64,000 bases of DNA. Origin: DATBJJ01 sp036556425. Its GTDB lineage: Bacteria; Acidobacteriota; Vicinamibacteria; Vicinamibacterales; 2-12-FULL-66-21. The notes under the pieces are model-generated. The model saw only the letters and a program-made list of their open reading frames with translations. It ran no database searches and was not told the origin of the DNA. Where the stretch lies: assembly GCA_036556425.1 (NCBI GenBank), contig DATBJJ010000048.1, forward strand, positions 1-64,000. Reading direction: 5' to 3'. Made by a program: the position numbers and the translations under genes. Shown in pieces: positions 41,439-50,463 of the stretch; positions within the stretch are counted from its first letter, which is position 1, and each line of letters starts with the position of its first letter.

Positions 41439-43841
41439 ATGTTGCGCGCAAATAGTGTTGGCGTAATTGCGGGTGCCGCCCTCGCCGCCGCCCTCCTTCC
41501 GAGCGCCACCCTTCAAGGCCAGCGCGGCAACGCCGCAGGCCCCTCCGTCGCCGCGTCGAAGAGCGTCGGCGGCGACCCGAACGGCAAGCTCGAATTGACG
41601 GTGGACACGATCATGCGCGGCCCGGACCTCGTCGGCTACCCGCCCACAGGTCTTCGCTGGTCCGCGGACTCGCAGAAGCTCTATTTCGATTGGCGCAAGC
41701 CGGGCGACGACAAGGCATTCACATATGTCGTCGGCCGCGACGGGAGCGGTCTTCGCAAATTGAACGACGAGGAGATCAAGGCCGTTCCGCCCGCGGCGGG
41801 CGGACGCTGGGACAAAGCCCATCGCCGCGTGCTCTTCGTGGACGACGGCGACATCGTCGTCGTCGACGCGCAATCGGGATCGCGGCGGCAGATCACGCGG
41901 ACCACGGGATCGGAGTCCAGCCCGCGTTGGGCGCGCAACGATACGCACGTGACGTGGGTCCGTGAGGGAAATCTCTTCATCGCTTCCGTCGACGGGAGCG
42001 GCACGGCGCTCTTGACGCAGTTGACCGATGTCGCGCCGCGCCGTCAGGAGCCGCGATTGACCGAGAGCCAGCGCTTCATTCGCGACGAGGAAGAGAAGTT
42101 GATCGATTTCGTCGAGAAGCAGAAGGCCGACAAGAAGCGAACCGAAGAGGAGCAGAAGAAGAACAAGCTCCCGTCGTTCGAGCTGCAGGATCGTCAAAGC
42201 GCGGCGGACCTCATGCTGTCGCCGGACGGCACGCACGTGTTCATCGCGGTCGCGGAGCGCGCGACGGGCGTGAAGAACACGATCGTGCCGAACTACGTGA
42301 CGGAGACGGGCTACACGGAAGATATCCAGGGGCGATCGAACGTCGGCGACACGCAGGATCGACGGCTGCTCGCGGTGTTGAATCTGAAGACTGGGAAGAC
42401 CGCCTTGGCCGAGGGAAGCTTCGAGCGCGACGTTCGCTGGTCGATGCCGACGGTTTCCGACGACGGCAAGCTCGTCGTGACCGCCGCGCGCTCGGCAGAC
42501 AACAAGGATCGATGGCTCGTCACGCTGGATCCCGAGAGCGGGAAAACAAAGATCATCGATCACCTGCACGACGACGCGTGGGTGAGGGATGGAGCGTTCG
42601 GCGGATCCGGTCTCGAGTTCCTTCCGGACAACAAGACGCTGTCGTTTCTCTCGGAGCGCGACGGCTGGATGCACCTCTACACGCTCGACGTGTCGGCCGA
42701 CGGCGCGAACGCGAAGCAGCTCACGTCGGGCAAATGGGAAATCGCGTCGGCGGAGCTGGCGCGCGACGGCAAGAAGTTCTACATCACGAGTACCGAAGCG
42801 CATCCAGGAGAACGGCACCTGTATTCGTTGCCGATCGACGGCGGCGCGCGAACGAAGATCACCTCGATGACGGGATCGAACCAGGCGGACGTGTCGCCTG
42901 ACGAGTCGACGCTCGGCCTCGTGTTCTCGTACAGCACGAAGCCGCCGGAGGTCTACGTGATGCCGAACGCGCCCGCGGCGGCGGCGCGACAGGTCACGAC
43001 GTCGCCGATCGAAGCGTGGCGGGCGTTCAAGTGGATCGATCCCAAGGTCATCACGTTCAAGGCGCGGGACGGCGCGGACGTCTACGCGCGGCTGTTCACA
43101 CCGGAGATGATCGGCGCGCGCCGGGATCCGTCGCGCGCCGGCGTCGTTTTCGTGCACGGCGCGGGATACCTGCAGAACGCGCACAAGTATTGGTCGACCT
43201 ACTATCGGGAGTACATGTTCCACAATCTGCTCGCGGCGCGCGGCTACGTGGTGCTCGACGTCGACTATCGCGCGAGCTCGGGATACGGCCGCGATTGGCG
43301 GACGGCGATCTACCGCTACATGGGCGGAAAAGATCTCGAGGACATCGTCGACGGCGCGAAGTACCTCAGCGCGTCGGAGAAAGTGGATCCGAAGCGGATT
43401 GGCGTCTACGGCGGAAGCTACGGCGGGTTCATCACGCTGATGGCGATGTTCACCACGCCCGACGTGTTCGCCGCGGGCGCGGCGCTCAGGCCCGTGACCG
43501 ATTGGGCGCACTACAACCACGGCTACACGTCGAACATCCTCAACGTGCCGCAGAAGGACGCCGAGGCGTATCGCAAGAGCTCGCCGATCTATTTCGCGGA
43601 AGGGCTCAAGGGCGCGCTGCTCATCTGCCACGGCATGGTCGACACGAACGTGCACTTCCAGGATTCCGTCCGCCTCGCGCAGCGCTTGATCGAGCTGCGC
43701 AAAGACAACTGGGAGCTGGCCGTGTATCCCGTCGAGAATCACGGGTTCACCGAAGAGACGAGCTGGGCGGACGAATACAAGCGCATCCTGAAGCTCTTCG
43801 ACGAGCAGCTCAGAGCGCGCGGCGGGAAGGCCACGAGCTAA
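41439..43841 (+). CDS. Exported S9 family prolyl oligopeptidase/dipeptidyl peptidase
   Basis: An 800-aa secreted serine peptidase. Signal peptide (VGVIAGAALAAALLP), then an eight-blade beta-propeller (about 40-550) and the catalytic domain. Nucleophile Ser in GGSYGGF, Asp in MVDTNVHF and His in VENHGF are all present. The acidic/Lys-rich EEEKLIDFVEKQKADKK stretch interrupts the propeller. It overlaps pyrE by 1 bp (TAATG), an unrelated enzyme, so pyrE expression probably depends on this promoter. Confidence 0.92.
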   Translation: MLRANSVGVIAGAALAAALLPSATLQGQRGNAAGPSVAASKSVGGDPNGKLELTVDTIMRGPDLVGYPPTGLRWSADSQKLYFDWRKPGDDKAFTYVVGRDGSGLRKLNDEEIKAVPPAAGGRWDKAHRRVLFVDDGDIVVVDAQSGSRRQITRTTGSESSPRWARNDTHVTWVREGNLFIASVDGSGTALLTQLTDVAPRRQEPRLTESQRFIRDEEEKLIDFVEKQKADKKRTEEEQKKNKLPSFELQDRQSAADLMLSPDGTHVFIAVAERATGVKNTIVPNYVTETGYTEDIQGRSNVGDTQDRRLLAVLNLKTGKTALAEGSFERDVRWSMPTVSDDGKLVVTAARSADNKDRWLVTLDPESGKTKIIDHLHDDAWVRDGAFGGSGLEFLPDNKTLSFLSERDGWMHLYTLDVSADGANAKQLTSGKWEIASAELARDGKKFYITSTEAHPGERHLYSLPIDGGARTKITSMTGSNQADVSPDESTLGLVFSYSTKPPEVYVMPNAPAAAARQVTTSPIEAWRAFKWIDPKVITFKARDGADVYARLFTPEMIGARRDPSRAGVVFVHGAGYLQNAHKYWSTYYREYMFHNLLAARGYVVLDVDYRASSGYGRDWRTAIYRYMGGKDLEDIVDGAKYLSASEKVDPKRIGVYGGSYGGFITLMAMFTTPDVFAAGAALRPVTDWAHYNHGYTSNILNVPQKDAEAYRKSSPIYFAEGLKGALLICHGMVDTNVHFQDSVRLAQRLIELRKDNWELAVYPVENHGFTEETSWADEYKRILKLFDEQLRARGGKATS

Positions 43842-44410
43842 TGGACCAGGACGCGGTTCTCGATCTGTTCAAGAAAGCAGGCGCCCTTCTCGAAGGGCAC
43901 TTCCGACTCTCCTCGGGATTGCACAGCGATCGGTATCTGCAGAGCGCGCTCGTGCTGCAGTATCCGGAATTCGCGGAGGCGCTCGGCATGGCGCTCGCCG
44001 ATCGCACGCGGCACCTGCAGCCGACAGCCGTCCTCTCGCCCGCGCTCGGCGGCATCGTCATCGGCCAGGAAGTCGGACGCGCGCTCGGCATCCGCGCGAT
44101 CTTCGCGGAGCGCGAGGATGGCAAGCTGATGCTGCGGCGGGGCTTCACGATCGATCCCTCCGATCGCCTGCTGATCGTGGAAGACGTGATCACGACAGGC
44201 GGCTCGACGCGCGAGACCGCGGCGGTGGCCGCGGCGCATGGCGCGCTGGTGACCGGCGCCGCCGCGATCATCGATCGCGGATCCGATCCGGCGCGGCTCG
44301 ATCTTCCGATGCAGACCCTCGTTCGCCTCGAGGTTCCGACGTTCGCGCCAGAGTCGTGCCCTTTGTGCGCCAAGGGAGTTGCGATCACGAAGCCGGGCTC
44401 GCGAACCTGA
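43841..44410 (+). CDS. pyrE: Orotate phosphoribosyltransferase
   Basis: A 189-aa enzyme that adds PRPP ribose-phosphate to orotate. The PRPP loop is LLIVEDVITTGGST, and GHFRLSSGLHSDRYLQ marks the N-terminus. SPALGGIVIG is also typical. ATG 43841 uses the last base of the peptidase stop. It is split from the other pyr genes by 8 kb. Confidence 0.95.
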   Translation: MDQDAVLDLFKKAGALLEGHFRLSSGLHSDRYLQSALVLQYPEFAEALGMALADRTRHLQPTAVLSPALGGIVIGQEVGRALGIRAIFAEREDGKLMLRRGFTIDPSDRLLIVEDVITTGGSTRETAAVAAAHGALVTGAAAIIDRGSDPARLDLPMQTLVRLEVPTFAPESCPLCAKGVAITKPGSRT

Positions 44411-44411
44411 T

Positions 44412-44453
44412 GGAACCCGAACCGTGGAATCCGGAACCCGGAACCCGGAACCG
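44412..44453 (+). repeat. Six-unit heptamer array GGAACCC at the truA start
   Basis: Six exact 7-bp words: GGAACCC, GAACCGT, GGAATCC, GGAACCC, GGAACCC, GGAACCG. The likely truA GTG start lies inside it, so the first residues of TruA are repeat-derived. Confidence 0.8.
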
Positions 44454-45254
44454 TCGAGAACGCTGAAAATCGTTCTCGAGTACGACGGCACGAACTACGT
44501 CGGATGGCAGCGGCAGGCGGACGGCGTGTCGATCCAAGGCGTGCTCGAGGATGCGCTCGCCGCGTTCGAAGGGGGAGCGGTGACGGTGTTCGGCGCCGGG
44601 CGGACGGATGCCGGCGTGCACGCGCTCGGTCAAGTCGCGAGCGTGCGGACGAGCACCTGGCACGACGGCCCCACGATCCAGCGCGCGCTGAACGCCGTCC
44701 TTCCCGACGACATCCGCATTCTCTCGATCGAGGACACGCATCCCGAGTTCCACGCGCGCTTCGACGCAGTGTCGAAGACGTACGAGTATCGAATCGTCAA
44801 CGCGCCGTACGTTTCGGCATTCCTGCATCGCTACGCGTGGCACGTGCCCGGCCGCCTCGACGTCGACGCGATGCGCGCCGGGGCGGCCGCGCTCGTGGGG
44901 ACGCACGATTTCGCGGCGTTTCAATCGACCGGCGGCGAGGCGTCCACGACTGAACGGACCATCACGTCGCTCTCGCTCGCATTCGAGTGTGCAGATTCTG
45001 GACTGGGGTCCGACCCCAATCCCGGTCTGGGGTCTGACCCCAGTCGTAGGCCGCTCGTGCTGCGCGTCATAGGGGACGGTTTTCTGCGGCACATGGTTCG
45101 ATCGATCGCCGGAACGCTCGTCGACGTCGGGCTTGGACGCTGGCCGCCCACGCAAGTGGCCGAGATCGTCGCGAGCCGCGACCGCGCGCGGGCGGGGCGC
45201 GCGGCCCCGCCCCAGGGCCTCTTTCTCGTGGCGGTCTCCTACTCACGCGGGTGA
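44424..45254 (+). CDS. truA: tRNA pseudouridine(38-40) synthase with in-frame insertion
   Basis: A TruA enzyme of 276 aa from GTG 44424. KIVLEYDGTNYVGWQRQ opens the first repeat, GRTDAGVHA holds the catalytic Asp, and FLRHMVRSIAGTL is the late conserved block. The start is unclear: conserved sequence begins at CTG 44463 and the preceding codons are heptamer array; GTG 44424 is the only normal start codon nearby apart from TTG 44379. A 45-bp palindromic element (45001-45045) is inserted in frame and adds GLGSDPNPGLGSDPS in a variable loop. Confidence 0.9.
   Translation: MESGTRNPEPSRTLKIVLEYDGTNYVGWQRQADGVSIQGVLEDALAAFEGGAVTVFGAGRTDAGVHALGQVASVRTSTWHDGPTIQRALNAVLPDDIRILSIEDTHPEFHARFDAVSKTYEYRIVNAPYVSAFLHRYAWHVPGRLDVDAMRAGAAALVGTHDFAAFQSTGGEASTTERTITSLSLAFECADSGLGSDPNPGLGSDPSRRPLVLRVIGDGFLRHMVRSIAGTLVDVGLGRWPPTQVAEIVASRDRARAGRAAPPQGLFLVAVSYSRG
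45001..45045 (+). repeat. REPIN-like palindromic insertion inside truA
   Basis: Two GGGGTC-N-GACCCC palindromes (about 45003-45018 and 45027-45042) lie back to back, and the whole element is bounded by GACTGGGGTC and GACCCCAGTC, perfect inverted ends. Its length of 45 bp adds 15 codons with no frameshift or stop. The same palindrome is at 41406-41418. Confidence 0.8.
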
Positions 45255-45291
45255 TTTTGCTTTATAATGCAAAGTATCTGGCCCGCGGGTC

Positions 45292-45320
45292 TTGTCTGAG
45301 CCCGTAAGAGCCTGTATTAT
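45292..45320 (+). promoter_or_regulatory. Promoter of uppS-cdsA-dxr-rseP
   Basis: TTGTCT (45292-45297) and TATTAT (45315-45320) with the ideal 17-bp spacer, 26 bp before the uppS ATG. A second TATAAT lies at 45263-45268 without a clear -35. Confidence 0.6.
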
Positions 45321-45346
45321 CAAGGTTTACTACCGCTGCTGACACG

Positions 45347-46132
45347 ATGGCGCTCGATGACCTTCTTTCCGTCCTGACGGCCGGCTCGCCCGAAGAGACG
45401 CTCGCCCGTCAGGTCGACTTCGATCGCCTTCCGCGGCACGTCGCCGTCATCATGGACGGCAACGGCCGCTGGGCCGCGCAGCGCCGCCTACCGCGCGTCG
45501 AGGGACACCGCGCGGGGATCGACGCGGTGCGCGACGTCGTCGAATGTTCCGCCCGCATCGGGATCGAAGTCCTCACGCTCTACGCGTTCTCCGTCGAGAA
45601 CTGGAAGCGGCCGGCCATGGAAGTCTCGACGCTGATGGCGCTGCTCAAGCGCTACCTGCGGCTCGAGCTCAATACACTTCTGCGGAACAACATCCGCTTC
45701 AACGTGATCGGACGCGAAGAGGAGCTCGCGCCGGACATTCGCAGCGAGCTGAAAGCGGCCGAAGCGAAGACGGCGGCGAATACCGGGATGCTGTTCAACA
45801 TCGCGCTGAACTACGGCGGCCGCGCCGAGATCGTCGAGGCCGCGAAGCGCCTGCTCTCGGCGCAGATCCGGCCCGAAGAGATCGACGAGCAGCGGTTCGC
45901 AGGTTTCCTCTACACCGCGGGTCAGCCCGATCCCGATCTACTTATTCGCACGAGCGGCGAGATTCGCGTCAGCAACTTCCTGCTGTGGCAGATCGCGTAC
46001 GCCGAGATCTGGGTGACCGACACGCTCTGGCCGGACTTCCGCAAGCGCGATTTGCTCGAAGCCATCCTCGCGTATCAGAAGCGCGATCGCCGGTACGGCG
46101 GGATTACGCAGCCCGTGGTCGCCGGCCGCTGA
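45347..46132 (+). CDS. uppS: Isoprenyl (undecaprenyl-diphosphate) synthase
   Basis: A 261-aa cis-prenyltransferase that makes the lipid carrier for wall and glycan synthesis. IMDGNGRWA contains the catalytic Asp, and RTSGEIRVSNFLLWQIAYAE is nearly the family signature. FSVENW is also present. First gene of the uppS-cdsA-dxr-rseP operon; stop and cdsA start overlap (TGATG). Confidence 0.96.
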   Translation: MALDDLLSVLTAGSPEETLARQVDFDRLPRHVAVIMDGNGRWAAQRRLPRVEGHRAGIDAVRDVVECSARIGIEVLTLYAFSVENWKRPAMEVSTLMALLKRYLRLELNTLLRNNIRFNVIGREEELAPDIRSELKAAEAKTAANTGMLFNIALNYGGRAEIVEAAKRLLSAQIRPEEIDEQRFAGFLYTAGQPDPDLLIRTSGEIRVSNFLLWQIAYAEIWVTDTLWPDFRKRDLLEAILAYQKRDRRYGGITQPVVAGR

Positions 46133-46923
46133 TGCCCCGCGTTCTGAGCGCCGTCGTCCTCACGGCGATCGTGCTCGGCGTCGTCTTTCTGCTTCCTCCA
46201 ATCGCCACGCTGCTGCTCGCGGTGCTCGCCGCGGCGCTGGCCTTCGACGAGTACGCCGATCTCGCTGCGGCGCTCGGCGCGAAGATTCCGCGAGTCCTCT
46301 GCGCCGCGACGGTGACGGTCGCGTGCGTCGCGGTTGGCAGCGACGCGCTTCCCGTCGACGTGGTCGTGCTCACCTCTTTCGTGACGATCGGCACGTATGT
46401 CGTGGCGACGTCGGAACCCGGGCCCGGCACGCTGCGCGACGCGGCGGCGTCGACGCTGCCGATCGCCTACATCGGGCTTCCGCTCGGCGCGCTCGCGGCG
46501 ATTCGACTGATTGGCGGCCGCGACGCGATGGCGCTCCTCATTGCGACGATGATCGCGAGCGATTCAGGGCAGTACTACGTCGGCCGCACGTTCGGCCGGG
46601 TTCCGCTCGCTCCCTCGATCAGTCCGAAGAAGACGCGAGAAGGGGCGATCGGCGGACTCATCCTCGGATCCGTCGTGATGACGACCGGCGCTCAGTGGGT
46701 GTTTCCGGAGACGTCGTTCGGTGTGATGCTGCTCGCATCGGCGGCAGTGGTGACCGTCGGCATGGTCGGCGATCTGTTCGAGTCGCTGCTCAAGCGCAGC
46801 GCCGGCGTGAAGGACTCGTCGAACCTCATTCCTGGGCACGGCGGCGTGCTCGATCGCATCGACAGCTGGCTCTTCGCCGGCCCGATGTACTACGTCTTCA
46901 CGCGATACCTGCAGTTCCCGTAA
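46132..46923 (+). CDS. cdsA: Phosphatidate cytidylyltransferase
   Basis: A 263-aa integral membrane enzyme that makes CDP-diacylglycerol. About seven membrane helices; the SPKKTREGAIGG motif and the CdsA signature KRSAGVKDSSNLIPGHGGVLDRIDS (metal Asp in LDRID) are intact. The start is the ATG overlapping the uppS stop; the longer frame is a shadow. Confidence 0.94.
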   Translation: MPRVLSAVVLTAIVLGVVFLLPPIATLLLAVLAAALAFDEYADLAAALGAKIPRVLCAATVTVACVAVGSDALPVDVVVLTSFVTIGTYVVATSEPGPGTLRDAAASTLPIAYIGLPLGALAAIRLIGGRDAMALLIATMIASDSGQYYVGRTFGRVPLAPSISPKKTREGAIGGLILGSVVMTTGAQWVFPETSFGVMLLASAAVVTVGMVGDLFESLLKRSAGVKDSSNLIPGHGGVLDRIDSWLFAGPMYYVFTRYLQFP

Positions 46924-46935
46924 TCTCTCCCTGAC

Positions 46936-48141
46936 ATGAGCGCCGCGCAATCGGTCAAGCGAGTCGCGATCCTCGGGTCGACGGGCTCGATCGGTCAGAG
47001 CGCGTTGGCCGTTGCGAACGCGCACCCCGAGCGGCTTCAGGTCGTGGCGCTCGCCGCCGGCGAGAACGTGCCGAAGTTCGTCGAGCAGATTGCCGAGCAC
47101 GAACCGGGCGTCATCGCGATGGCGACGCCGCAGGCCCTTGCGGACGTTCGCGCGGAGCTGCAGCGCCGGCGCGCGCCGATCCCCGCGACGTCACTTTGCG
47201 GCACTGAAGGCCTCATCGCCGTCGCGACGCATCCGGACGCGGACGTCGTGCTCTTTGCGTCGTCGGGCACGGCAGGACTCGACGCGGTCCTTGCGGCGAT
47301 TGACGCGGGGAAGACGATTGCGCTCGCCAACAAAGAGATTCTCGTGATGGCCGGCTCGATCGTCATGGAGCGCGCACGCAAGCGCGGCGTCGCGGTGCTG
47401 CCGGTCGATAGCGAGCACAACGCCATCCATCAGTGCGTGCACGGCCGGCCGGCGCGAGACATCAAGCGTCTGATCCTCACGGCATCGGGCGGACCGTTCC
47501 GGAACTTGCCTCTCGAAACGCTGCGCCACGTATCGCCGGACGATGCGCTGAGGCATCCGACGTGGAGGATGGGACCGAAGATTACGATCGATTCGGCGAC
47601 GTTGATGAACAAAGGGCTCGAGGTGATCGAAGCGCACTGGCTGTTCGGCGTCGGCGCTCGCCAGATCGATGTCGTCGTCCACCCGCAGTCGATCGTGCAC
47701 TCGATGGTGGAGCTCGTCGACGGATCGATCATCGCGCAGCTCGGCGTGACCGACATGCGGCTGCCGATTCAGTACGCGTTCTCGTATCCCGAACGATGGA
47801 GCGCGCCGCTCGATCCGCTCGACCTGACGCGCGCCGGCCGGCTCGAGTTCGAGGCGCCGGATACGATCCGGTTTCCCTGTTTGGCACTGGCATTTCGCGC
47901 GCTCGACGGCGATCCGGCGCTGCCGATCGTGCTCAATGCCGCGAACGAAGTCGCGGTGGCAGAGTTTCTGCAGTCGCGGCTCGGCTTCACGTCGATCGCC
48001 GACGTCATTCGCCAGGCCATCGAGGCATACGAGCGCGGCGGATCCGCCACGATCGCGGGTTTGGAGGACGTCAGGGCCGTCGATCGATGGGCCCGCACGT
48101 TCGCCGCCGAGTTGGCCGGTAAGGTAAAATCAACCGCATAA
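46936..48141 (+). CDS. dxr: 1-deoxy-D-xylulose-5-phosphate reductoisomerase
   Basis: A 401-aa MEP-pathway enzyme (also ispC). GSTGSIGQSAL binds NADPH, DSEHNAIHQC and KGLEVIEAHWLF carry the metal and substrate residues, with SGGPFR before them. It supplies precursors for UppS, which explains the operon. ispG, a later step, is at 55.0-56.3 kb. Confidence 0.96.
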   Translation: MSAAQSVKRVAILGSTGSIGQSALAVANAHPERLQVVALAAGENVPKFVEQIAEHEPGVIAMATPQALADVRAELQRRRAPIPATSLCGTEGLIAVATHPDADVVLFASSGTAGLDAVLAAIDAGKTIALANKEILVMAGSIVMERARKRGVAVLPVDSEHNAIHQCVHGRPARDIKRLILTASGGPFRNLPLETLRHVSPDDALRHPTWRMGPKITIDSATLMNKGLEVIEAHWLFGVGARQIDVVVHPQSIVHSMVELVDGSIIAQLGVTDMRLPIQYAFSYPERWSAPLDPLDLTRAGRLEFEAPDTIRFPCLALAFRALDGDPALPIVLNAANEVAVAEFLQSRLGFTSIADVIRQAIEAYERGGSATIAGLEDVRAVDRWARTFAAELAGKVKSTA

Positions 48142-48151
48142 CGGTAAAGCA

Positions 48152-49474
48152 GTGACGAGCGTACTTGCTTTCATTTTTGTTCTCGGCGTCCTGATTTTCG
48201 TCCACGAGCTCGGTCACTTCCTGATGGCGCGGCGCATCGGCGTCCGCGTCCTCACCTTCTCGCTGGGCTTCGGTCCCAAGCTGCTGTCGTTCCGCTGGGG
48301 CGACACCGAGTACTGCATCAGCGCGATCCCCCTCGGCGGCTACGTGAAGATGGCCGGCGAGACTCCGGAAGATGCGCGCACCGGCGCGGCCGACGAGTTC
48401 CTCTCGAAAACGAAGTGGCAGCGATTCCAGGTCCTCGTCATGGGGCCGGTGATGAACCTCGCGCTCGCGGTCGTCGTGATGGCCGGCGTGCTCTATCAGG
48501 GCGCGCGGCTGCCGGTCTTCGACGATTCGGCAGTCGTGATCGGCGGATTCGATTCGGGCTCGGTCGCGCAAGCGGCTGGCGTCGAGATCGGCGATCGCAT
48601 CATCAGCATCGACGGCCGCGACGTGCCGACGTGGAAATCGTTCAGCCTCGCGATCGCGACACGCGCCAAGCGCAGCGTCCGGCTCGGGATCGATCGCGGC
48701 GGCAAGGCGATCGAGCGCACCGTCGTGCCGGTGTCGATCGACCGGTACGACACGGGAGATATCGGCGTCCGTCCGGAAATGCATCCGCAGGTGTCGGACG
48801 CGGGCCCCGGCTCGCCGGCCGCCGAAGGCGGGCTGCTCGCGGGCGACGTCATCATGAAAGCCGGCGGCGAACAGAACGTTCTGTACGACCGCCTCCTCAC
48901 GCTCATTCGAAGCCACGAAGGCAAGCCGCTCGAGCTCGAGATTCGCCGCGGGACGGAAATGAAAGTCCTCACCGTCGTGCCCCGAATGATCGACGGCGGC
49001 GTGAAGATCGGCGCGCATATCAGCGCGCTGGAGCTGAAGACGCTCAAGCCCGGCTTCGTCGAGGCGTTCAAGCTGAGCGTGAAGCAGAACTGGGAATGGT
49101 CGTCGCTCATCTTCGAGACGCTGGCGGGTTTGTTCACGCGCGAGACCTCGGTCAAGCAGCTGATGGGCCCGGTTGCGATCGCCGGGTTGTCCGGCGAAGC
49201 GGCGCAGCAGGAGAGTTGGATTCCACTTTTCCAGCTCCTCGCGATGATCAGCCTCAATCTCGGTCTGTTGAACCTGATGCCGATTCCGGTGCTCGACGGC
49301 GGGCACATCGCGATTCTGGCGCTCGAGGGCATCTCGCGCCGCGACTTCAGCATGAAGGTGAAGGAGAAGATGCTGCTCGCCGGCTTCGTGCTCCTTCTGA
49401 TGCTGATGGTCACCGTGATCTACAACGATCTGATGCGCGTGCAATGGATCGAGCGGCTCGTCCCGTGGCGATGA
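48152..49474 (+). CDS. rseP: Site-2 intramembrane protease RseP
   Basis: A 440-aa zinc protease in the inner membrane that cleaves anti-sigma factors and signal-peptide remnants. HELGH is in the first helix, two PDZ domains follow (about 120-200 and 210-290), and NLMPIPVLDGGH provides the LDG metal motif. GTG 48152 start. The order uppS-cdsA-dxr-rseP is conserved widely. Confidence 0.95.
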   Translation: MTSVLAFIFVLGVLIFVHELGHFLMARRIGVRVLTFSLGFGPKLLSFRWGDTEYCISAIPLGGYVKMAGETPEDARTGAADEFLSKTKWQRFQVLVMGPVMNLALAVVVMAGVLYQGARLPVFDDSAVVIGGFDSGSVAQAAGVEIGDRIISIDGRDVPTWKSFSLAIATRAKRSVRLGIDRGGKAIERTVVPVSIDRYDTGDIGVRPEMHPQVSDAGPGSPAAEGGLLAGDVIMKAGGEQNVLYDRLLTLIRSHEGKPLELEIRRGTEMKVLTVVPRMIDGGVKIGAHISALELKTLKPGFVEAFKLSVKQNWEWSSLIFETLAGLFTRETSVKQLMGPVAIAGLSGEAAQQESWIPLFQLLAMISLNLGLLNLMPIPVLDGGHIAILALEGISRRDFSMKVKEKMLLAGFVLLLMLMVTVIYNDLMRVQWIERLVPWR

Positions 49475-49476
49475 AC

Positions 49477-50463
49477 TCACACTCGCGGCGCACCACGTTT
49501 CTCCGCGAGCAATCCGACTAGCCGCGCGAGCGGTTCCACTGTGGCTTCCGGCGTGAAATCGATGCCGACGAGGCCATGCAACCAGACCGGCACCTCTACC
49601 GGCTCGAAGATCAACGGCACCAGGCGCTTCCGCCGCTCCGCCATGTCGAGCGTCTTCGAGATGATCGCCTCTTCCGACGTGTGATCGCTTTTCAAGTACT
49701 GCGAAGTCACGACGCAAAGAACGAAGCGGCTTTGCTTGATGCACCGCTCCATCTCGGAGAGAAAGTGCTCGTTCGGCGCGAAGTCGCGGACGTCGATCGC
49801 AACGCGCAGCCCGCGGGCCTCCAGCGATTCGAGGATTTCGAGGGCGTGCGATCGATCCGGCTCGCTGTGGCGGTAGCTCAGAAACGCGTCGTAAACCGAG
49901 GTTCCACTCGAGAGAGTCACCGGCTTGACGACCATCGGTGGCGGCGCGATCTGCCGACGTCCGCGCGCGACGAGTGCGCCAACGCCGATCGTGAACAGCA
50001 CGACCGACGCCGGCCCGCCCCACGTCACGAGGAAGCGGCACGTCCGAATCGATTCGATAGTCCAGATGCGCGCCGGGTCGCCGCCCGCGTCGAGCAGCCG
50101 GTCGGCTGGCGAAAGCCCTGGATTGTCACGGACGTATCCGGCGGCAGCTTCCTTCGTGAACTCGCGGCCGATCACCAGGGCCCGCCCGTTATAGTCGGCC
50201 ACGCATCCAACCATGGCATTGAAGTGCCACCACAAGAGAGCGACGCCCGCCAGCGACGAGGCTGCTGACAGCGCCGTCGCATGCGCGGGCTTGAGAGCTT
50301 TCGAAGGCGCGCCGAGGATCGCGCACGCGGCGGCGGACATCACGGCCGACGACACACGGACCAGGAGTACGTCGCTCGAGGGGACCGCAGGCGTGATCGG
50401 CCAGAGCGCGGCGGCTGCACATGCGGCTATGCCGAGGACGACAAACCGCACGGCGGGGGTCAT
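49477..50463 (-). CDS. Membrane-anchored TIR-domain protein
   Basis: A 328-aa protein with four hydrophobic segments (about 7-24, 33-52, 62-80, 143-165), a 60-residue likely periplasmic loop before the last, and a cytoplasmic TIR domain (about 187-325). TIR signatures are YDAFLSYRHSEPD, an LRVAIDVRDFAP box and SRFVLCVVTSQYLKSD followed by SEEAI, whose Glu is in the position of the NAD-cleaving residue of bacterial TIRs. The partner gene upstream overlaps by 4 bp (ATGA). Immune, signalling or effector roles are possible; none is proved. Confidence 0.85.
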   Translation of the reverse strand: MTPAVRFVVLGIAACAAAALWPITPAVPSSDVLLVRVSSAVMSAAACAILGAPSKALKPAHATALSAASSLAGVALLWWHFNAMVGCVADYNGRALVIGREFTKEAAAGYVRDNPGLSPADRLLDAGGDPARIWTIESIRTCRFLVTWGGPASVVLFTIGVGALVARGRRQIAPPPMVVKPVTLSSGTSVYDAFLSYRHSEPDRSHALEILESLEARGLRVAIDVRDFAPNEHFLSEMERCIKQSRFVLCVVTSQYLKSDHTSEEAIISKTLDMAERRKRLVPLIFEPVEVPVWLHGLVGIDFTPEATVEPLARLVGLLAEKRGAPRV

